In this document: positions 25,143-35,986 of the stretch, in pieces
Layout: each line of letters starts with the position of its first letter
Numbering within the stretch: position 1 is the stretch's first letter
NCBI GenBank assembly: GCA_033060915.1
Contig: CM065388.1
Coordinates: 32,100,501 to 32,164,500, forward strand
DNA: 64,000 nucleotides
Reading direction: 5' to 3'
Source of the DNA: Euryodendron excelsum
Lineage: Eukaryota > Streptophyta > Magnoliopsida > Ericales > Pentaphylacaceae
Program-made: the position numbers and the translations under genes
The notes under the pieces: model-generated
Databases searched by the model: none
What the model was told of the DNA's origin: nothing
The model's input: the letters and a program-made list of their open reading frames with translations, nothing else

Positions 25143-27791
25143 ACAACCCGGACAAAATGGTCCCCCCCCCCCACCCCTAGATGATCTCCCCCAATTGATT
25201 CCCCCAACCCCCTGGAAGGCACTCAAGCCCCCCCCCCCCCCCCCCCTTTAACCCCCCAATCCCCCCCCCCTTACCTACTCTAAGGATTTAGGTACTTTCT
25301 CGAGAAGCGTGCTACAAAGGCCTAAGGGGCAGTTTGGTCATTTTTTAACAGAGTGGGCTCCCAAGCATTCCCCAAACTCCCCCCCCCCCACACCCCCTAC
25401 CAACAAACGGTGTGTGATGAGTTGGTTTCCAAAGGTATCCTGTTCCCCCCCCCCCCCCCCCACCCAGGAGGCGTTTCCCCCCCCCCGAGACATAAACCCC
25501 CCCCCAACCCCCCAATTTTCAATATCAACCTGTTTGCGACCCCCCCACTCCCCCCCAACCATTTTGGAAAAAAACCTGATCTCCCCCTACTACCCAAAAT
25601 TTATCATTTGAGCGATCAACTACCCTCCCCCACATGCCAAAAAAAAAACACCCCCCCACATTACCCCCAGCTACCCCCCCCCCCCCCCCAAAACAAGTGT
25701 ACCGTTCTACTATGTTGGGGACTTAGGTTCCATCTTGGTCAAAAAAAAAACTTATCCCCCAAAACCCCCCTTAGTTACCCCCGAACCAAATGGACTTACC
25801 ATACCCATCAACTTTCTCGAAAGATGTGCTTGTTTGACAAAAAAAAAAACATTAGAAGTAAAACTTGAATTGAGGCTGAAATAGGGACTTACCGTCTTTA
25901 GGAAGACGTGCTGACTAGAAAAGGACCGAGCAAGGGCATTTTGATCATTTTGTCTTTATTAGGCCCGGTGGTTCTACGAAGCGATTGGTGGACTGGATTG
26001 AGTCTGGAAAACTAGTTTGGACTTTGAACGTGTATTTATCCCCCCTTGAATACCCCCCCCCCCAAAAAAGGAGATTGCTGACCCAACAAAAATCCCCCCC
26101 AAAAAACTTACAGCCCCCCCCCTGTCCCTTGTCGAAGATAAAAAAAAAAATAGGAGGGGATTGAAAATTTAAAGGTTTTTTAAGATTGGAATAGTTGGAA
26201 TTTGGAATTTTGAATTTGAAAACTGGATTGTCTTGAACCAAAAAAAATCTAAATTTAGAAAAAAAAAACTTAATTTGGGAATTACCCCTGAACTGACATT
26301 CTGACTAACGGACCCCCCCCTTTTTTTACCTAACAAACCCCCCCCCCCCAAACCCAAAAAAAATACTTTGAAATTGAATATGATTCTTCAAATGATTCCC
26401 AAAAACCCCCCCCCCCCCCCCCCCAATCTTTCTAAAATAGTTTGGAAAACTTTGGAATAAAAACCCCAAAAAGGAATAAAAACCAAAAACCTAAAATTTT
26501 TAAAATAAAACTTTTAAGGAAAGAGTTTGGAAAACCTAGAATTCAATTTTGGAATAACACTTTTTGCGGAGAAAGTTTTAAAATTTATTTTAACATTATT
26601 ATTTTTTTCTTTTTTTTTTTTTTTTTGGAAGGAAAAAGAGATAAAACATTTGAGCGTAGGGCCCCCCCCAAAAACCAACCAATAGAGAACACCATGAACC
26701 CCACCCCTCGAGGGAAATTTTTTGAAGTGAAGAAAATTGAAACCCAACACCCACCCAAAAAAAATCCCAAAACAAAAAAAAAAACAAAAAAAAAAAAAAA
26801 ACCTTTGAACCCCACAAAACCAACCCCCTTTTTGGTGGAGAAGGCCTCAAGAAACTTGGAGGGCCTAAAACAAAAATTGAAAAAAAAAAAAAAAAAAAAC
26901 TTTTTGAAAATGGAATTTTGACCCAAAAACTTTTAAAAAAACACTTAGAAAAATTTTTTTAAAATGGATTTTGAATTTCAAAAACTTCGAAACCCCCCCC
27001 CAAAAGGAGGAATTTTTTAGGATTGAAACCTTACAAAACTTTGAGGATTGAAAAAAAACACCCTTTTTGAAGGAAAAATTTTTAAAAAAATCTTTGAAAC
27101 TTGATTGGAATATAAATATTTTGAAGAAGAAGCTTAGACCCCCCCCCCCCCCCCCCATTTTGAGTGAAACCTTTTGAGATTTAATTTTGACATGAACTCC
27201 ATTTGATTTTGATTTTGAAATAACTTTAAAAAGGGAAGGTTAAAAAACCCTTGGAAAAAAACCCCAACTGAACTCTTAAACAAAGAACAAAAAATTAAAA
27301 AAAAAAACGTTGACAAAACATGTAGAAACCCCTCAAAAACAAAACTTGAAAAAACTGTGAACACCAAAGGCAAAATGTTTAAACCCCCCCCCCAAAAACT
27401 CAAAACCTAAATTAAAACCCCCCAAAAACCCCCCAAAATGTAAAAAATTCAAAAAAACACAAAAAAAAAATTTAAAAAAAAAAACAAAATGTATAAAAAT
27501 TTCATTTTGACCCCCCCCCCCCCCCCCACCCAATTCCCCAAAGAAAAACTTTTAGGTTCAAAAAACAAAATTTTTTTAAATCTTTTAAAAAAAAAAATTA
27601 AAAAAACAAAAACAGTGTAAAAAAATTCCAAGGTTGATGTCAAAAAAATTGCAACTTCTTGAACTAAAAAACTCCCAAACTTAAAAACCCTCCTTTGGGA
27701 AAGTCCAAGGTTGATGTTTTGAAAACTACCCCCTACTACCAAAAAACCAATACTCTGTCCCCCCCCCAACGACCCACCTCCTTTGAAAAAG
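25143..27791. other. Corrupted consensus with bases replaced by C or A
   Basis: Many short C and A runs overlay recognisable LTR and interior sequence. After the shared GGGCT at 25355-25359, the 49 bases 25360-25408 occupy exactly the same number of columns as the complement of 19708-19756, with most differing bases being C or A. After that, both sequences continue with GGTGTGTGA. This is length-preserving substitution, not biological homopolymer growth. Confidence 0.8.
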
Positions 27792-27984
27792 TGTACACCA
27801 TGAGGAAAACCCCAAGTCTTCCTTATTTATATGTTTCTTTAAATTCTATATCATTCTAATGTGTATTTGGGTCAAGTTGACCAATTAAAAGTCATATTGT
27901 AACTTAAGCCTTTAGGTGAGACACATGGAATTATTTTCCACAAAAACCAAAATCCCCAATAAAAAACAATAAAACACACACACA

Positions 27985-28150
27985 GAGGCGGTTCCAACCC
28001 AGGCACATCTCTTCGGAGACGGTAAGACCCCTTTCCAATCCCTCTCTCGAGACAGTTTATTCTTCGAGACAGTTCCAATCCAGGCGCGTCTCTTCGGAGA
28101 CGATAAGACCCCTTTTCAATCCCTCTCTCGAGATAGTTTACTCCTCGAGA
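27985..28150. repeat. 81-bp hairpin repeats, E3 5' LTR
   Basis: Two units remain. Each holds CGTCTC-TTCG-GAGACG (perfect at 28087-28102), a six-base-pair stem with the C(TTCG)G loop, and a CTCGAG pair that can form a second stem. Confidence 0.8.
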
Positions 28151-28445
28151 CGGTCCGAGTAGCGAAACTACTCACAAAACTGTTAGAGTAGCAGAAATAC
28201 TCACAAATAGGTCGATGTAGGGAATTGGCAACAAACCCCTGTGTCACGACGACCGCCGTTAGAGTGGCGGAAACACTCAAAACCTAGGTCAACAGCAGTG
28301 TCTGTTAACCCACTTTGGTGAAAAATGACCAAACTATCCTCGAGGCCTTTTCCGAGACTTTCCGGTCAAGATGACCATTTTGCCCCTAGGCATCCGAATG
28401 CCCCAGGAACCACACCGGCTCTGGGTATCAAACCGGTAATGTCCC

Positions 28446-28469
28446 GAGAATACTTTTTATAGTATTCTC
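28446..28469. promoter_or_regulatory. 9-bp stem in U3
   Basis: GAGAATACT, six-base loop TTTTAT, AGTATTCTC: perfect inverted repeat. Repeated at 41913-41936 in the 3' LTR. In S2 (near 49204-49227) one base differs, which in the sense RNA would give a G-U pair. Function unknown. Confidence 0.6.
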
Positions 28470-28952
28470 AACATTCCTTTACCTTTTCGGATCATTCCGA
28501 GTCAGTTCCGGCCAACCCGGTGCAAAGTGACCGTTTTGCCCCTGGTGGGCCGGTCTCCTTTTCTGACCACGCCGGCTCTGGGAATCAAACCGGAAACCTC
28601 TAGGAACATTCTAAATAATGTTTTCAGATCCCAAGTCTTCTTCCGAGACAGTTCGAGTCTGTCCCGGTAGTTTCCCGGTCCGATTGACCGTTTTGCCCCT
28701 AAAGGCCCGGTCAACCTTTCCGACACATCTTATCCTCACTTTTCAAGTTAAATACCTCCAGGACACTATTTTAAGTGTTCTTGCTCCTTTCTTGCTTTCT
28801 GGGTCATTCCTGGCTCCTTCAAATCATTCCCGGACTTTCCGGAGCCACTCCTAGTGAAGCTAGGCTAAAAATTGCATGGTAGCCACTAGTACAGGCACCC
28901 AAATCTAGTCAAAGATACGTTGCTTGCCAACCTTAAACATTTCCTAATTGGC

Positions 28953-29051
28953 TGGCGCCACTACTAGTGGCGCCAAGCCAAAAAATGGCCTGGCGCCACT
29001 AGGAGTGGCGCCAGTGTAAAATTTGGCCTGGCGCCACTGCAATAGGCGCCA
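28953..29051. promoter_or_regulatory. Three 23-bp palindromes at 38-bp spacing
   Basis: Dyads at 28953-28975 (arms TGGCGCCACTA / TAGTGGCGCCA, one-base centre), 28991-29013 (arms TGGCGCCACT / AGTGGCGCCA) and 29029-29051 (arms TGGCGCC / GGCGCCA). Starts are exactly 38 bp apart and the TATA box starts another 38 bp on, at 29067. The 3' LTR repeats this at 42420, 42458, 42496 and 42534. Likely binding sites for a dimeric protein. Confidence 0.85.
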
Positions 29052-29066
29052 GTGTTGTCCAACCTC

Positions 29067-29074
29067 TATAAATA
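29067..29074 (+). promoter_or_regulatory. TATA box of E3 5' LTR
   Basis: TATAAATA followed by CAGAGCC, conserved in all family A LTRs. Transcription should start some 30 bp downstream, so U3 ends near 29100. Confidence 0.8.
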
Positions 29075-29157
29075 CAGAGCCTCATTCAACATGAAAGGGA
29101 TCCGCAAACTCAACCTAAAAATCATATATTTCGATATACAAAGCTCGAGCACCTCCT

Positions 29158-29212
29158 AAACCCTAGCCTCCTTAGGTTTCTCCAAACCCTAGCCACCCTA
29201 CACAAACCCTAG
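29158..29212 (+). promoter_or_regulatory. Three telobox motifs in the leader
   Basis: AAACCCTAG at 29158, 29184 and 29204. The same spacing (26 and 20 bp) occurs at 42625, 42651 and 42671. Teloboxes are known plant promoter and leader elements bound by TRB-type proteins; a role here is inferred. Confidence 0.65.
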
Positions 29213-29390
29213 CCTCCTACACACTCATACACACCCCCATACACTCAAACACTAGCCTTCAACCATCCTTTGAAGACTTGAGGAGCTGCAATCCAAAACT
29301 TGAAGGCAACTCTTGAAGACTGAAGGTGAAGATTAAGAGGAAGACCGAAGACCGAAGACAGCACGGCGCGCAAAATAAATAAGACATACG

Positions 29391-29392
29391 GT
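29391..29392 (+). promoter_or_regulatory. Putative leader splice donor of E3
   Basis: ACATACG|GTAGGC, about 320 bp after the TATA box. The matching junction is present in every other LTR copy, usually as AAG|GTAGGC. Confidence 0.5.
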
Positions 29393-29689
29393 AGGCTCCC
29401 TATTTAAATTTTCACACTTCCCCCCTCTCTCTTCTCTCTCCTAACCCACTTGGGTTTTCTCTATTTTAATCCCCAATCTCTTTCCCCCCTTTCTTTGCAT
29501 GCTTGAAACAACGGGACTCCCAGTCCATGTGTAGGATTGGGCTACTGGAGAGTCACCGTGTCGGGGGCTTTCTTCTAGTCTAACCAAAGACCACGTGGGT
29601 CCGGCCCCCCTTGATTATGTGGTGAAGCCTTAGCCTTGTATGTTTACGACCCCAAATTACATTGTGCATATCATAGTCTTGCATCTTCC

Positions 29690-31570
29690 AAAATTCGTTT
29701 TCAAACTCGTTTTCAAAACCGTTTTCAAACTTGTTTTCAAAATTGTATCAAAATCTCTTTTTCAAAAACTTGTTTTCAAAATCACAATTCTAGGGTGATT
29801 CTAGCCTTTCCATGGCTAGAGTTGCTTTAGGAAAGTGTTACATTAAAAGTGACCGATAGGGTCCATATTTTCAAATCTTATTGTTTTCCAAAACCGCTTT
29901 CCTAAAGTGGTTCTAGCCCTTTTGTGGTTAGAATTGCTTTAGGAAAGTGAGATGTTTTTATACCTTCTAAAAATTTTCTTTCCAAATCCTTCCTCCTGAA
30001 AATCTCTTTTTCAACATACTTTCCTAAAACTCTCCTCTTCAAAGTTGTTTTCAAAAACTCCCTCGAAAATCTATTTTTCAAAATCTCCTTTTTCAACTCC
30101 TTTCCAGAACGCTCTCTCCAAAGTCCACTTTCCAAAAACGTTCCCAAAATTCTTTTACAAAAATTCTATTTCCAAAATCTTTCCTCTAGAAATTCCCCTC
30201 TAGGATTTTTCCTTCCAAAAAACTCGTTTCCAAAAACACACTTTCCAAAAATCCTTCTCTTTAAAATCTTTTTCCAAAAACTCTATCTTCAAATTCACAT
30301 TCTAAAAACTCCTCTCTAGGATTCCCTTCTAGAAAAACCTTCGTTTCCAAAAACGCACTTTCCAAAAACTCTTTCCTTCGAGCCCAATTCAAGCCAAAGA
30401 ACCCACAATTAGGAAACCCTAATTTTCTTTCCAAAAACATGATTTTCAAACTTTGCCCCAAACCTAGGTTTCCAAAGTCTCTTTTTTTCACATCCAAACT
30501 ATACATGTTGCCAAAACTTATTTTCTATGTCAAAACTATAATTTTCCAAATCTAGGGTTTCTAGAATCTCCCTTTCCAAATCCTTGTCAAATCCTATATT
30601 CCCTTTAGGAAACCAAATCCAATCCTCCGTTTTTGGAAACAAAATCAAACCTTTGCTTTTAGAAACCAAATCCAATCCCTTCCTAATCCAAACCTTTCTT
30701 AATTCATTTCCTTCCTAAACCATAAGTTTCCTAAATTTAAACTTTAAATCTTTCCTTAAATTTTAAAATCCAACTCTTTCCTAATTCAAATCCTTCCTAA
30801 TCTTTCACTTTTCCTAAATCTTAAGTTTCCAAAACTCAACTTTCAAATCTTTCCTAAAATTCTAAAATTCAACCCTTTCCTAATTCTATCCTCTTTCCAA
30901 ATCTTAGCTTCTCAAACCTAAGTTTTCAAACCTTTCTTAAATTCAAACGTTTTTCAATTTCAAGATTTTCTAAAATACAAACTCTAAAACTCTCCAAATC
31001 TTAAACTTTCCAAATTTCAAGTCTTACTCAAAACATTCCAAAATTCAAAACTTTCTTAACTTGAAACTTTCTAAATTCTAAGTCTTTCTTAAACTAAACT
31101 TTCTTAATTTAAAACATTTCTAAACTCAACACTTTCCTATTTCAAAACATTTCTTGAAACAAAACTTTCCGATTTTCAAAACTTTCCTAATTTGGAAACT
31201 TTCCTAATCTGACAACTTTTCCTTTTTCGAAAACTTTCTAAATTCGAAACTTTCCAATTTCAAAACTTTCCTAAAATGAAAACTTTCCTAATTTTGAAAC
31301 TTTCCAAAAATGACACTTTCCTAAATCGAACCTTTCCTAATTCAAACCTTTCCTAAATCCAATCTTTCTTAAACTCTTGAGTCTTTCCTAAGTCTCATCT
31401 TTCTTGAGTCTTGGTTTCTTAAACCTTCTCTTTCTAAAACAAGTCCAACTCTATCTCTTTAAATCAAAGTCCAATCTTCTCAATTTCAATTTCCAATCTC
31501 CTCTTCTAATCTCAAATCAAATACAATCTTCAAATTCAATCTCTTTCTTCAAATCAATTCTTCTATTTTC
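29690..31570 (+). repeat. G-poor, strand-skewed tract of the LTR
   Basis: Nearly 2 kb made of degenerate, short-period repeats like CTTTCCTAATTTCAAAA, with very few G on the plus strand (for example two in 60 bases at 44401-44460 of the 3' LTR). No coding potential. Equivalents: 10870-11840, 43140-44960 and 58700-60280, and in reverse 1-1330, 7200-8330, 22100-23600 and 46280-48000. Confidence 0.8.
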
Positions 31571-32433
31571 AATCGGACACTAGTCCGAACTACGACTGAC
31601 TTGATTCCCCTAAAGGGATACGCAGGCAACCTTCATAGGTGCGGTCATAACACTTGTCAAACTTTCAATTCCACCCTCATGGGTGCGGTTTCCAAAATAT
31701 TTTCAAATCCCAAATTCCAATTTATTTTCAAAATTTCAATTTCAAAATTTCAATTTTCAAATTTCTACTTTCAATTTTCAAACTTCCCAATTTCAATTCC
31801 ATCTCTTCAAATCTATTTCCAAGTCAAATTAATTTCAAATCAATCTCTTTCCAAATCTATTTTCAATTCTCTTAACTTGCACTTGCATGTCATGCATTAT
31901 GTTAGTTTTCAAGCATTGTTTTTCTAAAGTAAATAGGGTTGAACTACAGTTAGTTAAAGACTCTCATAGGTGAATCTAGGGTAGATTGACATGTAGGTAC
32001 CGAAAGGGCAGAGTATGGTGATGGCTTAGTGTGTCTTCCCTACACGTAACCAACCTCCAAACCTAGGATCACTGATTTCAAAGACCAAAAATGAGTTATT
32101 TTTCAAAAAGGGCTAAATGTTTTCAAAAGGTTGCTAAACAACCTGTTTTCTAAAAAACCCTCTCTTGAGGATGTTTTCCAAAATCGTTTTTCCAAAAACC
32201 CTAAGTGTAGTCTTAGGATTATTCTTAGTTTTTTTTTTAGGTGACCTAACTCAGCTTAATCAAGTTAGGTGGCGGCTCCGAATCTTTTTCAAAAGCCCTT
32301 TATTCAAATCAAATTTTCAATTCAAACCTAGTCGCACTCATTCTTCTAGGAGGGTGAGTTCTAACGAGAGAGTACAACATTTTTTCCACTTGTGTGAGTA
32401 TTCCTCGAGTGCGAAAAATCTGGGCGGGACAAC

Positions 32434-32451
32434 TGGCAACTCCACTGGAGA
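32434..32451 (+). other. Primer-binding site of E3
   Basis: TGGCAACTCCACTGGAGA, two bases after the LTR end. Same site as in E1 and E4. Confidence 0.8.
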
Positions 32452-32622
32452 GACTTAGAGGGTTAGGCCGGAGTCATGTCTCTTTACCCTTCACCCATGT
32501 AGAGTCTTCAATTAACTTGGTTCAATCCTATTCACTTTAAATTTTCAAAACCAAATTTTCAAAATTGTTTTCAAAAAACATGCATTTACTCATATTATCT
32601 TGTATTCTGTTTGTCATCCACA

Positions 32623-32650
32623 TACTAACACTTGCATCTTTATTTTGTAG
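32623..32650 (+). promoter_or_regulatory. Putative leader 3' splice site of E3
   Basis: TACTAAC (32623-32629), T-rich tract, TTTTGTAG ending at 32650. Combined with the donor at 29391 it would remove about 3.26 kb, including the G-poor tract and the primer-binding site. The next bases are GTGCAC, so AG|GT occurs at the junction. Confidence 0.55.
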
Positions 32651-33978
32651 GTGCACTTTTTGCTTAAGTTTTATTAACTGCTTTGCATGAATGTGATGTA
32701 CAGGATAAATGGGAGTTGTTGGGCCCTTTCCTCCACTTTTAAAAATCACACACACACTGCATGTGCACTTGCATTCTGCATACTTGCATACCCTGATATG
32801 TCCTTTTTAGTTAGAAAGGGGGAACGATAAATTGGTTGTGGGCAAGATGCTGTGTCAGTTTCTTCGCCTACGGCCTCTTGATGGTTCCCCCGCTCGGATC
32901 ACCAACCGATCATGGCACCACCTCGGGGAGTGTGCCTAGGTTTGAAGATCTGGGGACCGAGCCTTTTTAGGACGCATTAGTCAACCCTCAACCTCATACT
33001 CATATAGACACCATGCATAGCCGAACCTCTGCCGGATTTAAGACACTAGCACTGTTTTCAAAATCACGGAGGAAAGGGCAGCTACTCTTACTTTCATTTA
33101 TACCTGTCTATTCCTGCTGTTATACTGACTGTATTTATACTGTTATAACTGTTCATGCATGCTTGTTTACTTCAATTGTACCTTCTCTCCTTATACTCTT
33201 TGCATATTCATGTTCATGCATTCAATATTCCATGTCAAGACAAGAGTTCCAAGTAACTCAAGTCACTGCGTTCTCATGTATATGATCAACCCATTGAGAG
33301 TGACGTCAACGTCACTCTCCCTTGCATTAAACCTACCCAAACCTTAAGGGTTCCCGCGTAACCCTAAGGACTTATTGCATGCATATCGATTCATTCCATA
33401 AGAGGGGCCATAATCCCTCTATGCTCACGGAGATAGGGTTGCCAAGAAGACAAGGGGCAATCAATCAACAAGGGCTCTTAGCAACCTCCTCGACATCAAA
33501 TTCAAGGAAGGCGAATCCGAAGACTGAAGAGTAGTGTAGGGTTTCCCTTTGTAAAAGTAGATAGGTGGAAGTCCAAAGGAAAATGTTCCCCCTCCCCCTA
33601 TTAAAATGTATTTCAACTCTTTTGTATCTTAAACCCAAAATTTAATATACTTCTTTATTTTTATGAATGAATGCATGAATGGCTGAAGGTTCCCACCTGA
33701 CAGTAAAGTGTCTGCATACAGGGGCAAACCCCTTATCTCCAAAAGTGAGCCGATACATCATTACTAGTTTTCCTCATAAAAAAGGGGCACCCTAGGACAT
33801 GCATTGCAGAAAGTTCTCTAAAAACCAAAAACTAACTTGTGACTTGTGTTTTTGTCTTTTTCTTTCTTCCTTTTTATTTCTATTTACAGAAGTCACCTTG
33901 CACTGAGTCAACATTGCTCCCAAAAAGGGGCAACATCCACCAAGGGATCCTATTATCACCCGGCAAAGAGCATCATTG
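32651..33978 (+). other. Conserved leader before gag in E3
   Basis: Non-coding, but aligned block by block with E1 and E4, with strong blocks near 32700-33080 and 33360-33840. It contains a second acceptor-like site, a long pyrimidine tract ending TATTTACAG at 33889, exactly 89 nt before the gag ATG (the same 89 nt in E4). Short open frames here are not conserved. Confidence 0.6.
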
Positions 33979-35986
33979 ATGGCTGCTAACCCTGAAGAAT
34001 CCTCTCAGGTCTCACGAGAAGAGGTCAATGAAATGAGGACTAAGATGGATGAGATGCTCAAACTCATTCAAACTCTGGCCATGAAGGATGCCATTGCAGT
34101 CCCGTCATCATCTATGACTTCATCTAAGGACACAGAGCCCGCTAATTCAAGGATCTTGCTTCAGACTGACAATGCTGGGAAAACTAAGGAAGATGCCAAA
34201 AGGGTCAATACTGAAGAAAAAGACACCATATTACTTTCACCCATCATAAAGAAGGCCCCTCTAGACCCTCTCAGTCTAAAAATCCAAGGGTGGGAAGATT
34301 CATTGCGAAGTCTCCATGGCCATGATGCTTACGGATTCACTTCTTATGATGAACTCTGTTTCTTCCCCGACCATCCGTGACTTGCTAAATTTAAAATGCC
34401 TGACTTCCAGAAGTACGACGGTACTGGTAACCCTATTGCTCATCTTCGTCTATATGCTGGAGCGCTTAGTGGACATGGCAACGACCCGAAGCTCCTTATG
34501 CAGTTATTCCAACATAGCCTCACCGGGTCGGCTCTGCAATGGTTCGCTCGTTTGGACTTAAGGAAGATCACAACCTGGATGGAGCTAGTCAATGCGTTTA
34601 AAGCCCAATACCGTCATAACATCGACCTCACTTCTGATCGATGGTCCTTGATGACGATGAGCAAGGGTGAGAAGGAGAGTTTTAAAGCATACGCCCTAAG
34701 ATGGAGGGAGGCCACTACACAAGTTAATCCCCCGTTGGAGGAGAAGGAGTATGTACAATTTTTTATACATACTTTTCAAGGTATATTCTATGAGAAACTC
34801 TGCACAAGCGTGGGAAAAAGCTTTTCCGAGCTCATCATGCACGGAGAGATGATAGAAAATGGCCTCAAGACAGGAAGAATTACAGATCCCTATGCCAAGA
34901 CTAGAGAAAATACTGCCAACATGGCCAAGAAGGTGGCTACTACAAAGGGGCACGATCAGGAAGGAAAATGAAGTGTCTGCTATTCTGCCTAGCCAACCAC
35001 CTCAATACCGACCTCCGCTCCAATCACCCCAGGTCCTGCCCTTACCCACCTTGACCATGCCTGCTCCAACCTCGAACTATGGTCCCGCTGGGGCACGACC
35101 CAACTTCAATAGACCTGCTCGACGCACCCGTACCTTCGACGCCTTAGCCTGCACCCAAACTGAGGCGTACCATAGCCTTTTGAAAAACAACATCTTGAAG
35201 CCTGTACCTGCTCGCCCGTTGCCAAGCCCTCTGCCCTCGACCTTTAATGCCGCTCTTACATGTGAATATCATTCAGGTGGCTAGGGGCATAACACCGAAA
35301 GCTGCTTTGCTCTCAAGCACAAGATCCAAGACCTGATCGACAATAAGACCATCGATCTGCAGCCGGTAAAACCTGCTCCCACTCCCAATGTGACTGCTAA
35401 CCCTCTGCCAGATCACACCGTCAATATGATACTAGTAGAAATGGAGGGCGAGGGACTGTTTGACGAGCCTGAGGCCGAGGACTATGAGGACGATTGGGAG
35501 ATCGAGGAAGAAGATGACTGGGAGGAGGATCTCCCATTATGCCCAATCTATCTCCATAACCCTAATAAAGTGCTAGATGCTTCCGATTGGCCCATTGAGG
35601 AGCCGATGTTCCTGGGAGATGAGACTACTGAAAACATGGTTGCTGATGGATGGGGTGCTGACTTTCTGCATTCGAAATATGCCGCGGCCGAACGTCATTT
35701 GCTAAAGAGTCATTGGCCCACAAATGAGTACAACTATGAAGAAATGAGCTGGAGGATAGAGAAGCCAAGAGCACAAGCAGAGCCATTCGAATTGGAAGGG
35801 GGTGAGCTGGTCACCCTGTTTATAGAAGAACCCACTACACAGAACAAGAAGGAGGCTGACAACCGCATCAACAGTGTCAACGTCTGTGGAGCTCTAGGAG
35901 AAGCCTTTGCTTGTCTCCCCTTAGCCGAGGATCCAGGTCGTGAATGGAGCATAAAAAATATGGGAATTGTCCCAAAGTCGTACTAA
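33979..35986 (+). pseudogene. gag: Retrotransposon gag polyprotein, broken (E3)
   Basis: Structural capsid/nucleocapsid protein that packages the element's RNA into virus-like particles in the cytoplasm. The start is ATG at 33979 (MAANPEESSQVSREEV), matching the E4 copy. The N-terminal 130 residues are charged and helical. A retrotransposon gag domain follows (about 34396-34850: KYDGTGNPIAHL, GSALQWFARLDL, FKAQYRHNIDLTSDRWSLM). After a proline-rich linker a zinc-knuckle-like C-x2-H-x5-H-x4-C motif lies at about 35261-35305, then a very acidic stretch at 35462-35545. Breaks: TGA at 34378-34380 (AGA in E4; CGA to TGA fits), a one-base frameshift near 34965, and TAG at 35282-35284 inside the zinc motif. 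It ends with TAA at 35984-35986 and no protease follows. Confidence 0.85.

Larger units (their letters stand above)
27985..32431 (+). repeat. 5' LTR of E3 (5' end truncated)
   Basis: Starts inside the first 81-bp repeat unit (GGCGGTTCCAACCC), whereas the 3' LTR has over 200 bp before that point, starting TGTAAGCACCC. It ends CTGGGCGGGACA at 32431. Contents: 81-bp hairpin repeats (27985-28140), U3 units of about 160 bp with TGACCRTTTTGCCCCT (28370-28720), palindrome array, TATA, teloboxes, donor, G-poor tract and the terminal block. Confidence 0.85.

Noticed and set aside
25309..27769. Many open frames of 60-170 codons on both strands
   Set aside because: They lie in the corrupted zone, are driven by C and A runs, and match no protein family.
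31601..31927. Plus-strand frames with FQFSN-like repeats (also 45031-45366; minus strand 45906-46204)
   Set aside because: Translations of low-complexity AATTTCAA repeats of the LTR; frame use differs between copies.
34696..35952. Minus-strand frames opposite gag (34696-34953, 35734-35952)
   Set aside because: Shadows of the gag gene.
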